DNA of 64,000 nt, taken from positions 129,518 to 193,517 of the forward strand of contig JAUVXD010000001.1 in the NCBI GenBank assembly GCA_030603805.1, given 5' to 3'. This stretch comes from Acholeplasmataceae bacterium. GTDB lineage: Bacteria; Bacillota_I; Bacilli_A; Acholeplasmatales; Acholeplasmataceae. Each line of letters begins with the position of its first letter. The first letter of the stretch is position 1. The notes beneath the pieces are model-generated. The model had not been told where the DNA came from. It ran no database searches and saw only the letters and a program-made list of their open reading frames with translations. The translations under genes were made by a program, and so were the position numbers. Shown in pieces: positions 38,843-47,604 of this stretch.

Positions 38843-39640
38843 TTAGACAAATATGAGTAAAGAAGCTGCCATAATCATCATCCCTAAGATTAATCCATAG
38901 ATGGCAATATGGTGTTCGCCGTATTTTTCTGCGGTAGGCAGGAGTTCATCTAACGAGATATAGACCATAATACCCGCAACCGATGCAAACACAAACCCAA
39001 ACAAAGAAGGTCCTAAAAACGTGTAGAGTAAGAAAAATCCGATGATGGCTCCGAGAGGTTCAGCTAAACCCGACCATAATGCAAACCCAAAAGCCTTCTT
39101 TTTAGAATTAGTCGCATGATAAATCGGTACAGCCACTGCAATACCCTCAGGCACATTATGAATCGCAATCGCAACAGCAATACTAATCCCAATCGCAGGA
39201 GATTCTAATGCTGCAATAAAGGTTGCTAAACCTTCTGGAAAATTGTGAATGGCGATGGCAAGTGCTGAAAAGATACCCATTCTGAGTAAGTGTTGTTGTT
39301 CATGATCTTTATCAAAGATATTTCTTCCATCAAGCTCATGAGGGTTTTCAGCTTTAGGGACAAACTTATCTATTAACGCAATTAAAAATACACCAGCAAA
39401 AAACCCAACTGTTGTAAAAAGATATCCAAGCTTGGTGCCATAAATTTCTTCTAAAGAATTAAATGCTTTAGGAAAGATTTCAATAAAGGAAACATAAATC
39501 ATGACACCAGCAGATAACCCCAGTGCAAATGCTAGAAATTTTTTTGATGCAGCTTTCTTATGAAAAGCGATTAATCCACCAATACCCGTGGATAATCCTG
39601 CAAATAAAGTCAGTAAAAATGGAAATAGGTATGTACTCAT
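38843..39640 (-). CDS. zupT: ZIP-family metal transporter (zinc importer)
   Basis: A 265-residue membrane protein with eight predicted helices and the two metal-binding helices HNFPEGLATF and HNVPEGIAVAVP. A charged, His-containing loop (residues about 95-120) lies between helices 3 and 4. Imports Zn2+ and perhaps other divalent metals. I start at ATG 39640 with SD AAGGTGAT. Confidence 0.94.
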   Translation of the reverse strand: MSTYLFPFLLTLFAGLSTGIGGLIAFHKKAASKKFLAFALGLSAGVMIYVSFIEIFPKAFNSLEEIYGTKLGYLFTTVGFFAGVFLIALIDKFVPKAENPHELDGRNIFDKDHEQQHLLRMGIFSALAIAIHNFPEGLATFIAALESPAIGISIAVAIAIHNVPEGIAVAVPIYHATNSKKKAFGFALWSGLAEPLGAIIGFFLLYTFLGPSLFGFVFASVAGIMVYISLDELLPTAEKYGEHHIAIYGLILGMMIMAASLLIFV

Positions 39641-39690
39641 CAAAATCACCTTCTTATCACAATATTAAGGCATACCATAAAATCATATTA

Positions 39691-39719
39691 AGTATAACAT
39701 GCATTATCATTGGTGTCAA
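39691..39719 (-). promoter_or_regulatory. SigA promoter of zupT
   Basis: Minus strand consensus TTGACA, 17 bases, TATACT. The spacer holds the near-palindrome ATAATGCATGTTAT, a possible metalloregulator site. Confidence 0.88.
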
Positions 39720-39720
39720 G

Positions 39721-39749
39721 AAAAAAGAAAAGGGACTTAGCGAGTCCCT
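39721..39749 (-). terminator. Terminator of the serine protease gene
   Basis: Perfect 7-bp stem AGGGACT/AGTCCCT (39743-39749 with 39731-39737), then TTTTCTTTTTT on the minus strand. Confidence 0.88.
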
Positions 39750-39752
39750 CAA

Positions 39753-40868
39753 TCAATTTTCAAGTGTGGGTATGATGGATAACAAAATATCGATTTGAAT
39801 GGCAAAATGTAAGCCTTCAATACCTTCACCTATATATTCATCGACATAGCTCATGTCATTTAAACCAATGAGTTTCCCATAAATATCAACGAGTGCACCC
39901 CCACTATTCCCTGGATTTATAGGTGCCGTATGTTGAATCATGATGGTATCCATCCCATAATCATCAGACATCGGACGATCGATTTTTGAAATGATTCCCA
40001 TGGAAACAGAGTTTGATAAATCCAAAGGACTACCAATCGCATAAACCATCTGACCAACCTTCAGACTTGTTTTTGAACCCATCTCGATGACTCTAAAGTT
40101 TTGAGTTGAAGTAAATGTTAAGACTGCCATATCATGTAAAATGGAAACGCCTTTTAATGTGACTTGATTTCTATTGATTTTGACTTCACCTTGAGGGGTA
40201 AAGATCGTTAATGAGATTTGATTGGATAAGTATCCACTGACCACATGTTCATTGGTTAATACATAATAGGTATTCCCTACTTTTTTATAGATGACTCCAG
40301 AACCACCACCATCCACTTGAGATCCCTGATAAGTTTCAACCATCACAACAGATTGTCTCACTTGTTCAAGCATCGTCGACACATGGGCTTCAAATAGTGC
40401 AACCACATCGATATTGGTTAAGATTGCAGCAATTATACTTGCTTCATCAATGACTTCACCACTTGATATTAATGTTGTCACAAGATTGGTAATAGCCTGT
40501 TGGTCTGCAATCATCAGCTCTTGATCACCTAAAATGGCATCAATAATTGCTCTAATTTCAGATTCAGATAAAGCAATTTGATCCCACTTAGCATAGAGTA
40601 TAGTGTTGGCATCTACCCCAGCATTAAATGCCATAGGATACATTAAATTCGCATCCAAGTACCATCCTGAAAAGACATAACCTTCTTTCGTTGAGACTTG
40701 AAGTGGGATGAATGATTGATTGGCTTTTACAGTCATGACATCAACAGGGGTACCCCCATTGGTATTAAACGTGACTGAGTAAGTCTCTTCTGACGCAAAA
40801 AGCCCTTCGCAAGCGAAGAGCGTTAATAATAATGTCGATAAAACCATAAGTGATAAAATTTTTCTCAT
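39753..40868 (-). CDS. Surface lipoprotein: InlB-type B-repeat fused to an HtrA-like serine protease
   Basis: A 371-residue protein. The signal peptide ends in lipobox LTLFAC (Cys20). Residues about 28-96 form a Listeria-Bacteroides (InlB B-) repeat with FNTNGGTPV and GYVFSGWYLD. A helical linker follows, then a trypsin-like domain with His208 (TNEHVV), Asp246 (HDMAVL) and Ser322 (GNSGGAL). No PDZ domain is present. Anchoring plus triad imply a surface protease for quality control or host proteins (inference). SD AGAGGA; 9 bases after the DegV gene, so co-transcribed. Confidence 0.92.
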   Translation of the reverse strand: MRKILSLMVLSTLLLTLFACEGLFASEETYSVTFNTNGGTPVDVMTVKANQSFIPLQVSTKEGYVFSGWYLDANLMYPMAFNAGVDANTILYAKWDQIALSESEIRAIIDAILGDQELMIADQQAITNLVTTLISSGEVIDEASIIAAILTNIDVVALFEAHVSTMLEQVRQSVVMVETYQGSQVDGGGSGVIYKKVGNTYYVLTNEHVVSGYLSNQISLTIFTPQGEVKINRNQVTLKGVSILHDMAVLTFTSTQNFRVIEMGSKTSLKVGQMVYAIGSPLDLSNSVSMGIISKIDRPMSDDYGMDTIMIQHTAPINPGNSGGALVDIYGKLIGLNDMSYVDEYIGEGIEGLHFAIQIDILLSIIPTLEN

Positions 40869-40877
40869 GAAATCCTC

Positions 40878-41726
40878 TTATTCTTCCAAATACGCAATAC
40901 CTACAGTCTCTTGACCAGCATGTGCTGAAATGACACAGCCCATTTCAGATTCAATGAGATGGGTGATTTTCATATTTGAAGTGATGTGTTGTTTTAAAAA
41001 CTGAATACTTTTTTGTGCCAAACTATGGGTAATGACCATCAAATTTTTATCAATAGGCTTTTCGCTTGTCTTGATGTTTGAAACCAAATGTTTGATTTGT
41101 TTTTCGATTCGACCGATGGGTTTCTTATAAATACTGACAACGCCATCTTGCACGGTGATGATGGGTTTAACACCAATCATTCGACCAAAAAATTTCTGTG
41201 CTGATGTCATTTTACCACCTGCATGCAAATAGTCAAGTGCAGGTATGATATAAAATGATTTAACTTTAGGTACATAGGCTTCTATCATCATTTTAATGTC
41301 ATAAGCTGACTTACCTTGATTTCTGAGTTCTATGGCTTTAAAGATGAGTAATGAAAGTCCAGCCGAAAGATTTTTTGAGTCTACAATAAAAATTCGATCA
41401 GGATTAATAGAGTTTTTTGCAATTTCAGCGGATTGAAGCGATCCAGATAAATTTGAACTAACACCGATATATAAAATATCATATCCACGCGCAAGAAACT
41501 TTCTAAAAGCAACATTAAAATCTGTGGATCTTAGTCCTGAGGATCGCGCCATAATACCTGTTTCTTTGACTTTTTGATATAAAAGCTCAGGTGTCATATC
41601 CACACCATCCAAAAATACCTCTTCATCAAAGCGTATAAAAAGGGGGATTGTTTGAATATCATGCTTGAGTTGTAGCTCTTTGGAAATGTCTGAAGTGGAG
41701 TCTGTAAGAATTAATACTTTGTTCAC
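40878..41726 (-). CDS. DegV family fatty-acid-binding protein
   Basis: A 282-residue two-domain protein with ILTDSTSDI at the N-terminus and SSNLSGSLQSAE, which line the fatty-acid carboxylate site in DegV/FakB proteins. In Firmicutes these present fatty acids to the kinase FakA. The kinase is not nearby. The start is GTG with only a weak SD. Exogenous fatty acid uptake would suit a scavenging membrane lifestyle. Confidence 0.92.
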   Translation of the reverse strand: MNKVLILTDSTSDISKELQLKHDIQTIPLFIRFDEEVFLDGVDMTPELLYQKVKETGIMARSSGLRSTDFNVAFRKFLARGYDILYIGVSSNLSGSLQSAEIAKNSINPDRIFIVDSKNLSAGLSLLIFKAIELRNQGKSAYDIKMMIEAYVPKVKSFYIIPALDYLHAGGKMTSAQKFFGRMIGVKPIITVQDGVVSIYKKPIGRIEKQIKHLVSNIKTSEKPIDKNLMVITHSLAQKSIQFLKQHITSNMKITHLIESEMGCVISAHAGQETVGIAYLEE

Positions 41727-41793
41727 AATAAATAACCCTGTGTTGCCAGAGCAACTCTTTCTTAATTACTTCCATGCAGTGTTCTGTATTGAT

Positions 41794-41802
41794 ATTATAG
41801 CA
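41794..41802 (-). promoter_or_regulatory. Extended -10 promoter of the DegV-protease unit
   Basis: TGCTATAAT on the minus strand, 68 bases upstream of the GTG. The leader holds a small GTTGC/GCAAC hairpin (about 41743-41756). The rest of the gap to 41966 shows only the engB terminator. Confidence 0.55.
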
Positions 41803-41913
41803 ATTAATTTCAAAAATTAGTCGAGATATGATAATATTTTCTATTTTTTATATAAATAAACTATTGTTTTAAACTATCTGTATCAGCTTATATGCCTATG
41901 GATCTTCGAAAAT

Positions 41914-41937
41914 AAAAAAATGATACCTAGGTATCAC
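41914..41937 (-). terminator. Terminator of lon-engB
   Basis: The 16-base perfect palindrome TGATACCTAGGTATCA (41921-41936) followed by seven T on the minus strand. Confidence 0.85.
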
Positions 41938-41966
41938 TTTCAAAAATTGATGGATAAAAACCCATT

Positions 41967-42545
41967 TTATGATTGGATTGTCGTCAGGATATGTGTTATG
42001 ATTTGATCAATGTTTTCTTTAGTAACACTCGAGTAAGCATAAAAGTCATTTGGAAATCCAAGTTTTTCTTTAATGAGTTTTTCTTGCTTAAACTGGTGAG
42101 TCTTGGGGACTTTATCCTTTTTGGTTGCAACCACTAAAACTTTTCGATCTAATTGACGAATAAATTCATGCGTGAAGATATCGTCTTCAGTCGGTCCAAC
42201 CTTAAAATCAACAAGTAAGCAAATGATTTTCAAATGATCTGATTTCATGATGAAATTTTCGATCATTAAAATAAAATCATCCTTCATCGATTTAGAACGT
42301 CTGGCATAACCATAACCTGGAGCATCCACTAAATAAAAAGATTCATCAATATTATAAAAATTCAAGGTTAATGTCTTACCAGGAGTATTGGATATACGTG
42401 CTAAGTTCTTACGATTCGTGAGCGCATTGATAAAAGAACTCTTTCCCACATTAGATCTTCCTAAAAGTAAAACTTGTGGGAGGAGAACTTCAGGTTGATC
42501 TTTAAGATCGACGATTGACTTGACATATCTAGCTTGTTTAATCAT
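41967..42545 (-). CDS. engB: Ribosome-assembly GTPase EngB (YsxC/YihA)
   Basis: A 192-residue TrmE-Era-EngA-YihA-type GTPase needed for 50S biogenesis. G1 GRSNVGKSSFINAL, the switch NTPGKTLTLNFY, G3 DAPGYGYA and G4 TKKDK are visible. It follows lon, the standard Bacillus order, and is separated from it by a leaky-looking terminator. Confidence 0.96.
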   Translation of the reverse strand: MIKQARYVKSIVDLKDQPEVLLPQVLLLGRSNVGKSSFINALTNRKNLARISNTPGKTLTLNFYNIDESFYLVDAPGYGYARRSKSMKDDFILMIENFIMKSDHLKIICLLVDFKVGPTEDDIFTHEFIRQLDRKVLVVATKKDKVPKTHQFKQEKLIKEKLGFPNDFYAYSSVTKENIDQIITHILTTIQS

Positions 42546-42559
42546 AATGACCCCTTAAA

Positions 42560-42585
42560 ATGAAAAGCAGTCCGAAGACTGCCTT
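42560..42585 (-). terminator. Terminator between lon and engB
   Basis: Stem GCAGTC/GACTGC (42577-42582 with 42567-42572) with a TTCG loop, then TTTTCATTTT on the minus strand. Confidence 0.7.
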
Positions 42586-42594
42586 TATTATACT

Positions 42595-44913
42595 TTATTT
42601 TAGTGCATATTGGAAGACATCCGTGACGTTTTCAACGGGAATGATCTTTAGTGCATCTCTGACTTCTTTTGGAATATCATCGACATCTTTTTGATTATCT
42701 TTAGGAATTAATATCGTTGTTAAACCACTTCGATGCGCAGCAATCGATTTTTCTTTCAGACCGCCAATTGGAAGCACATACCCTCTTAAGGTAATTTCAC
42801 CGGTCATACCAACATCTTTTTTGATAAATCTTTGAGTGACAGCAGAATAAATAGCGGTTGCAATGGTGATGCCTGCTGATGGACCATCTTTAGGTACTGC
42901 GCCTTCAGGTACATGCACGTGGAAATCATTTTGATTGAAGATATCTTCATCAATCTCAAAACTCTTTGCACGAGATTTAATATAAGAAAGTGCGGTTTGT
43001 GCAGATTCTTTCATGACATCGCCTAACTTACCTGTTAAAACTAACGAACCTTTACCTTTATAGTAAGTGACTTCTACAGGGAGTGTATCTCCTCCAAAAG
43101 CTGTGTAAGCAAGTCCGGTTGCAACACCAATCTGTTCTTTTTCATCCGCGAGATTATGGACAAATTTCTCTTTGCCAATAAACTTTTCTAAGTTATCAAC
43201 TGTAATATGAACGCTTGGAACTTTCGTTAAAAGAATTTCTTTCACAGATTTTCTAATCAGTGCACCGATGTAACGGTTGAGTTCACGTACCCCGGCTTCA
43301 CGCGTGTATTTTTGAATGATGTGGTAAATTGATTCATCTGTGATGGAAAATTGATCTGTGGTCATGCCATGTGCTTTAAGTTGTTTCTTAAGCAAATGAC
43401 GCTTTGCGATTTGGAACTTTTCTTGTTCAGTATAGGAAGAAAGTTCCACAATTTCCATACGGTCTCTAAGTGGTGCAGGTACATTTTCAAGGTAGTTTGC
43501 GGTTGTAATGAATAAAACTTGTGATAAATCATAAGGCTCTTCTAAATAATGGTCAGAAAACTTAGCGTTTTGCTCTGGGTCAAGTACTTCAAGCATGGCT
43601 GATGCAGGATCACCTTTATAATCTGAGGACATTTTATCAATTTCATCCAGTAAGAAGACAGGGTTTACCGTTTTTGCATCTTTCATACCTTTTAAAATAC
43701 GACCAGGCATTGCACCAATATAGGTTCTTCTATGGCCTCTAATCTCAGATTCATCTCTGACGCCACCTAAGGATTGTTTTACAAACTTACGATTGAGTGC
43801 TTCTGCAATTGAAATGGCAAGGGATGTTTTACCAACCCCTGGAGGCCCTGCAAAACACAAAATGGTTTGTGGATTTCTTCTGGTCATAATTTTGACTGCG
43901 AGATATTCGATAATACGTTCTTTGACATTTTCTAAACCATAATGGTTTTCATCTAATTTATCTTTAACCTTCTTTAAATCGTAATTGTCTTTAGACGCCT
44001 TTTTCCAAGGTAGGTCAACAAGTAAATCTAAATAAGTCTTAATAATGTTAGATTCAGCCATCGCTTGAGGCGTTGATTGATAACGATTAAGCTCTTGAAG
44101 TGCTTTTTCTTCAATCGCTTTAGGCATTTTAGCAGCTAAAATCTTACGTCTCAGCTCATCGATTTCCTCTTCTTTTTTAGCTTTATCCCCAAGCTCATTT
44201 TGAATGGCTCTCATTTTTTCTCTTAAATAATACTCTTTTTGATTTTCATCAATCGACTTCTTAATGTCATCATTGATTTTTTGTTCCAAATCAACAATCA
44301 TTTTTTGCTTGCTAATATCTTCTAAGAGCATCTTTAAACGGACATTGAGTCTATTTTCTTCTAAATAGCGATACTTCGTCTGATCCGCAGATTTGAGGTT
44401 AAACACCACAATATCACATACTTTTTCAGTCGATAATCCTTGCTGTACTTTTTCTAAAACATTATTGTTTGAGACTAAGATGGTTTGTGCGTGATTCGCA
44501 ACTTCTTGAACAATGAGCTTCACTAAAGTGACTTCTTCATCAATATTTCCAGAAATGGTTTCTTGTTCTTCATATTCGACAACAAAATAGGGGTCAGTTA
44601 AAAAATATTCTTTGACCTTGATTCTAGAGATGACTGTAAATTTCACTTTATAGGCTTCATTGGGAAGCTTAATCTTCATTTGAACCTTAACGAGCGCGCC
44701 ATAAGGCTCTAAATCGTCAACCGTTGGTTCTTCAATTAATGGGTTTTTTTGTATCAGTACGATAGCATAGGATCCGAAGTTCTTTTCTGCTTCTTCCACA
44801 GCCTTTAAAGAGATCTTACGACCCACTTCAATTCTAAAATCATTATTGGGAATTGGTATGGTGCCGCGAACGACTAAGGCAGGTAAGCTTTTTGATAGTT
44901 CCATGGTTTTCAC
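42595..44913 (-). CDS. lon: ATP-dependent protease La
   Basis: A 772-residue LonA protease: N-terminal substrate domain, coiled-coil linker, AAA+ module (Walker A GPPGVGKTSLA, Walker B FLLDEIDKM) and the Ser-Lys protease domain with the catalytic Ser in KDGPSAGIT (about residue 676) and the Lys in GGLKEKSIAAH. It degrades misfolded and regulatory proteins. A CIRCE-like operator overlaps its promoter, suggesting HrcA heat-shock control. SD AAGGATG. Confidence 0.97.
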   Translation of the reverse strand: MKTMELSKSLPALVVRGTIPIPNNDFRIEVGRKISLKAVEEAEKNFGSYAIVLIQKNPLIEEPTVDDLEPYGALVKVQMKIKLPNEAYKVKFTVISRIKVKEYFLTDPYFVVEYEEQETISGNIDEEVTLVKLIVQEVANHAQTILVSNNNVLEKVQQGLSTEKVCDIVVFNLKSADQTKYRYLEENRLNVRLKMLLEDISKQKMIVDLEQKINDDIKKSIDENQKEYYLREKMRAIQNELGDKAKKEEEIDELRRKILAAKMPKAIEEKALQELNRYQSTPQAMAESNIIKTYLDLLVDLPWKKASKDNYDLKKVKDKLDENHYGLENVKERIIEYLAVKIMTRRNPQTILCFAGPPGVGKTSLAISIAEALNRKFVKQSLGGVRDESEIRGHRRTYIGAMPGRILKGMKDAKTVNPVFLLDEIDKMSSDYKGDPASAMLEVLDPEQNAKFSDHYLEEPYDLSQVLFITTANYLENVPAPLRDRMEIVELSSYTEQEKFQIAKRHLLKKQLKAHGMTTDQFSITDESIYHIIQKYTREAGVRELNRYIGALIRKSVKEILLTKVPSVHITVDNLEKFIGKEKFVHNLADEKEQIGVATGLAYTAFGGDTLPVEVTYYKGKGSLVLTGKLGDVMKESAQTALSYIKSRAKSFEIDEDIFNQNDFHVHVPEGAVPKDGPSAGITIATAIYSAVTQRFIKKDVGMTGEITLRGYVLPIGGLKEKSIAAHRSGLTTILIPKDNQKDVDDIPKEVRDALKIIPVENVTDVFQYALK

Positions 44914-44934
44914 ATCCTTTTTTTATCTAATTTA

Positions 44935-44962
44935 ATTATATCACACAAGACTCAATTTGCAA
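44935..44962 (-). promoter_or_regulatory. Promoter of lon
   Basis: Minus strand TTGCAA, 16 bases, TATAAT, with an extended TGA before the -10. The -35 lies within the CIRCE-like element. Confidence 0.75.
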
Positions 44963-44982
44963 TCTATATGCATGAGTGCCAA
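44956..44982 (-). promoter_or_regulatory. CIRCE-like element (HrcA operator) at the lon promoter
   Basis: Minus strand TTGGCACTC, 9 bases, GATTGCAAA. Against the consensus TTAGCACTC-N9-GAGTGCTAA, the arms match 8 of 9 and 7 of 9 with exact spacing. It covers the -35 of lon. CIRCE control of lon is known in mollicutes; HrcA itself is not in the window. Confidence 0.65.
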
Positions 44983-44997
44983 TTTTGTTTTTTTAAA

Positions 44998-45018
44998 GAA
45001 GGGAACTAAGTCCCCTTC
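44998..45018 (-). terminator. Terminator of tig
   Basis: A 9-bp stem with one G-T pair (45010-45018 with 44998-45006), followed by a short TTT on the minus strand. The T tract is poor. Confidence 0.5.
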
Positions 45019-45019
45019 A

Positions 45020-46300
45020 TTACTTTTTGACTGCGGAGTCAATGATGAATTGGTAAGCCTTGTTCATTGCAACATCATTGGTGAGTGCTGTTTCTGGAAT
45101 GTATTTTTTAATGTCTTCAACGGGCATGTTGTAGCGTTTAGAAAGTTCTTCATATTTTTCGATAAGTTCAGCTTCAGTTGCACCAAAGCCTTCAGCTTTA
45201 GCGACAGCTTCGATTACTAACGTTGTTTTAACTCTCTTTAAGGATTCTTCTGCGATTTGTGCCTCGAAAGTTTCCTTATCAACACCTGAAAGTTGTAAGA
45301 ACATATCCATTTCTAAACCATATTGTTTTGCTTGTTGTTCTACATTTTCTTTAGCAGCCTTAATTTCATCTTCAACCATTTCTTCTGGAATGTCGATTTC
45401 AATTGATCCTAAGAGTTTTTCCATCACTTCATGGGTGATTTGGTTTTTCGCTTCGGTTTCTTTTTGTGCTTGTAAGTCTTTTTTCGTTGACGCTTTAAGT
45501 TCTTCAACGGTAGTCACACCTTCTTTATTTAATGATACAACGAATTGATCATTAAGTTCAGAAGCAGATTTTGATTTCACTTCGTGAAGTGTAATCTTAA
45601 AGACCACAGGTTGACCAGCTAAATTCTTTGCTTGATAGTTTTCTGGGAAGGTTACATGAATCTCTTTAGATTCACCTGGATTCATCCCAACCATTTGTTC
45701 TTCAAAGCCTGGAATGAATTGACCTGAACCAATTTCAAGGGAATAGTTTTCTGCTTTGCCACCTTCAAATGGCACATCGTTTAAGAAACCTTCAAAATCA
45801 AAGATAGCTGTATTCCCGAGTTCAAGTGCACCTGTCTTAGGTTCTAATTGGCTATTTTGAGTCAGTAAAGATAAGATGGCTTTATCGACATCAGCATCTG
45901 TGACTTCACTACTCACATCTTTGACTTCAATCCCTTTATATGTGCCTAATGTAAATTCTGGTTTCACTGGGGCAATAATAGAAACTTCAAATGTTTCACC
46001 GCGTTTCACATTTTTGAAATCAACGTCAACTTTAGGTTGACCAACGATTTCATAATCTGGATGGTTTTGTGCATCATGATACTTGTGGTGAAGGACGTGG
46101 TTTAATGCATCTTCAAATAAAGATTCAACGCCAAACTTAGTTTCATAAATGTTTCTAGGTACTTTACCTTTTCTAAAACCTTTGATTTCTACATCTTTTT
46201 GAACATGATCGAACGCATGGTCTAAGCCATGTTCGAACTCATGTGGGGTAACGTCAAATGTATATTTGACACGATTGGTTGATAGTTTTTCTACTTTCAT
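45020..46300 (-). CDS. tig: Trigger factor, ribosome-bound chaperone
   Basis: The 426-residue protein has the ribosome-docking signature GFRKGKVPRN at the N-terminus, an FKBP-type PPIase domain (NTAIFDFEGFLNDVPFEGG and FIPGFEEQMVGM) and a long helical C-terminal chaperone domain. The typical tig-lon order is kept, though each has its own signals. Confidence 0.96.
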   Translation of the reverse strand: MKVEKLSTNRVKYTFDVTPHEFEHGLDHAFDHVQKDVEIKGFRKGKVPRNIYETKFGVESLFEDALNHVLHHKYHDAQNHPDYEIVGQPKVDVDFKNVKRGETFEVSIIAPVKPEFTLGTYKGIEVKDVSSEVTDADVDKAILSLLTQNSQLEPKTGALELGNTAIFDFEGFLNDVPFEGGKAENYSLEIGSGQFIPGFEEQMVGMNPGESKEIHVTFPENYQAKNLAGQPVVFKITLHEVKSKSASELNDQFVVSLNKEGVTTVEELKASTKKDLQAQKETEAKNQITHEVMEKLLGSIEIDIPEEMVEDEIKAAKENVEQQAKQYGLEMDMFLQLSGVDKETFEAQIAEESLKRVKTTLVIEAVAKAEGFGATEAELIEKYEELSKRYNMPVEDIKKYIPETALTNDVAMNKAYQFIIDSAVKK

Positions 46301-46345
46301 AATAAGCTCCTTATTGATTGATAAATATTTGGATAGACCTGTATT

Positions 46346-46354
46346 ATTATAACA
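46346..46354 (-). promoter_or_regulatory. Extended -10 promoter of tig
   Basis: TGTTATAAT on the minus strand, about 46 bases upstream of the tig start; the -35 is weak. Confidence 0.5.
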
Positions 46355-46389
46355 TAATTTTTATTGAGTTAAAGAGAATTGGTAAAACA

Positions 46390-46418
46390 TTGAAGTTTTT
46401 GTAAAATTAAGTTAAAAT
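46390..46418 (+). promoter_or_regulatory. SigA-type promoter of the GNAT-like gene
   Basis: Plus strand TTGAAG, 17 bases, TAAAAT, diverging from tig. Confidence 0.75.
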
Positions 46419-46445
46419 AGACATAATGAAACGAGGTGTAGATTC

Positions 46446-47567
46446 GTGATAATAATTAAAGAAGTCAAAACTTGGCTAGATGGTATTCGTTTTACAGAGT
46501 TTCCAAACAAAATGTATAAAAAGAATTTGTTTTATGTCCCTGCTTTATCTATGGATGAAAGAAACGTTTTTAATGAAAAAACAAATCCTGTATTTGAATA
46601 TTGTGAAGCTAAGCGTTGGCTTGCGTATCATAACGGTAAAATTGTCGGAAGAATTGCAGGTATTATTAATCATAAACTTAATGATGCCTATAAACTCAAG
46701 ACAGCAAGATTTACAAGACTTGACATGATTGATGATCTTGAAGTGACCAAAGCTTTAATTGATGTTGTCACCAAGTGGGCATTAGATAAGGGCATGAACC
46801 GTTTAATTGGACCGATTGGATTTACCGATTTAGATCGCCAAGGATTATTGGTTGATGGATTTGATCAACTCAATATGTTTATCACCATCTATAATCATCC
46901 CTATTACATGGAACATTTAGAAAAGCTTGGTTTTGTTAAAGATGTCGATTGGACAGAAAAACAAATTATGTGGCCAGTTGAAATTCCTGAAAAAGTCAAG
47001 CGTGGTGCCGAAATCGCGAGAAAACGTTATGGGTATGAACTGATTAAATGTAAGACGAAAAAAGATGTTTTTAAATACATCTATGAAGCCTTTGATATGT
47101 ATAACGTGGCCTTTAATGAACTTTATGGCTTCTTTCCCATTACTCAAAAGGTGATGGACTATTATATTAAGCAAATGATTCAACTGGTTCAGTTAAATTA
47201 TCTATGGTTTGTCTTAGATAAGGAACAAAAAGTAGTAGGTTTTACCGTCATTATGCCAAGCTTAGCTGAAGCAAACAAAAAAAATAATGGGCACTTATTC
47301 CCATTTGGATGGATCAGAATACTCAAAGCTCTTAAGAAATACGATGTGATTGACTTATATTTTATCGCAATCGATCCCAAGCACCAAGGTCATGGGATTA
47401 TCGCGATGATTTGGGAAGATGGTATTTTAGAAGGCATTAAGCATCAGGTGAGATATGCAGAAACCGGACCTGAACTTGAACTCAATGATGCCATTCAAAA
47501 CCAATGGAAAAACTTTGAATTTATTGAACATAAACGCAGACGTTGCTATCAAAAAGACATTGTATAG
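46446..47567 (+). CDS. GNAT-fold N-acetyltransferase-like protein (YghO type)
   Basis: A 373-residue protein starting at GTG with GAGGTG 8 bases upstream. The N-terminal part (FYVPALSMDERNVFNEKTNP, WLAYHNGKIVGRIAGIINH, IGPIGFTDLDRQGLLVDGF) and the C-terminal part (LYFIAIDPKHQGHGIIAMIW, with a pyrophosphate-binding-like QGHG) follow the pattern of large GNAT-related proteins such as YghO. Substrate and role are unknown. It is a single-gene unit on the plus strand closed by a strong terminator. Confidence 0.8.
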   Translation: MIIIKEVKTWLDGIRFTEFPNKMYKKNLFYVPALSMDERNVFNEKTNPVFEYCEAKRWLAYHNGKIVGRIAGIINHKLNDAYKLKTARFTRLDMIDDLEVTKALIDVVTKWALDKGMNRLIGPIGFTDLDRQGLLVDGFDQLNMFITIYNHPYYMEHLEKLGFVKDVDWTEKQIMWPVEIPEKVKRGAEIARKRYGYELIKCKTKKDVFKYIYEAFDMYNVAFNELYGFFPITQKVMDYYIKQMIQLVQLNYLWFVLDKEQKVVGFTVIMPSLAEANKKNNGHLFPFGWIRILKALKKYDVIDLYFIAIDPKHQGHGIIAMIWEDGILEGIKHQVRYAETGPELELNDAIQNQWKNFEFIEHKRRRCYQKDIV

Positions 47568-47572
47568 AAATT

Positions 47573-47604
47573 GAGGGAAGCCAGCCGGCTTCCCTCATTT
47601 TTTA
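47573..47604 (+). terminator. Terminator between convergent genes
   Basis: Perfect 11-bp GC-rich stem (47573-47583 with 47588-47598), loop AGCC, then TTTTTTAG on the plus strand. It may also slow transcription from the minus side, though that T run is short. Confidence 0.88.

Noticed and set aside
42595-46300. CIRCE element at tig
   Set aside because: The region upstream of tig shows an extended -10 but no TTAGCACTC-like arms; only the lon site qualifies.
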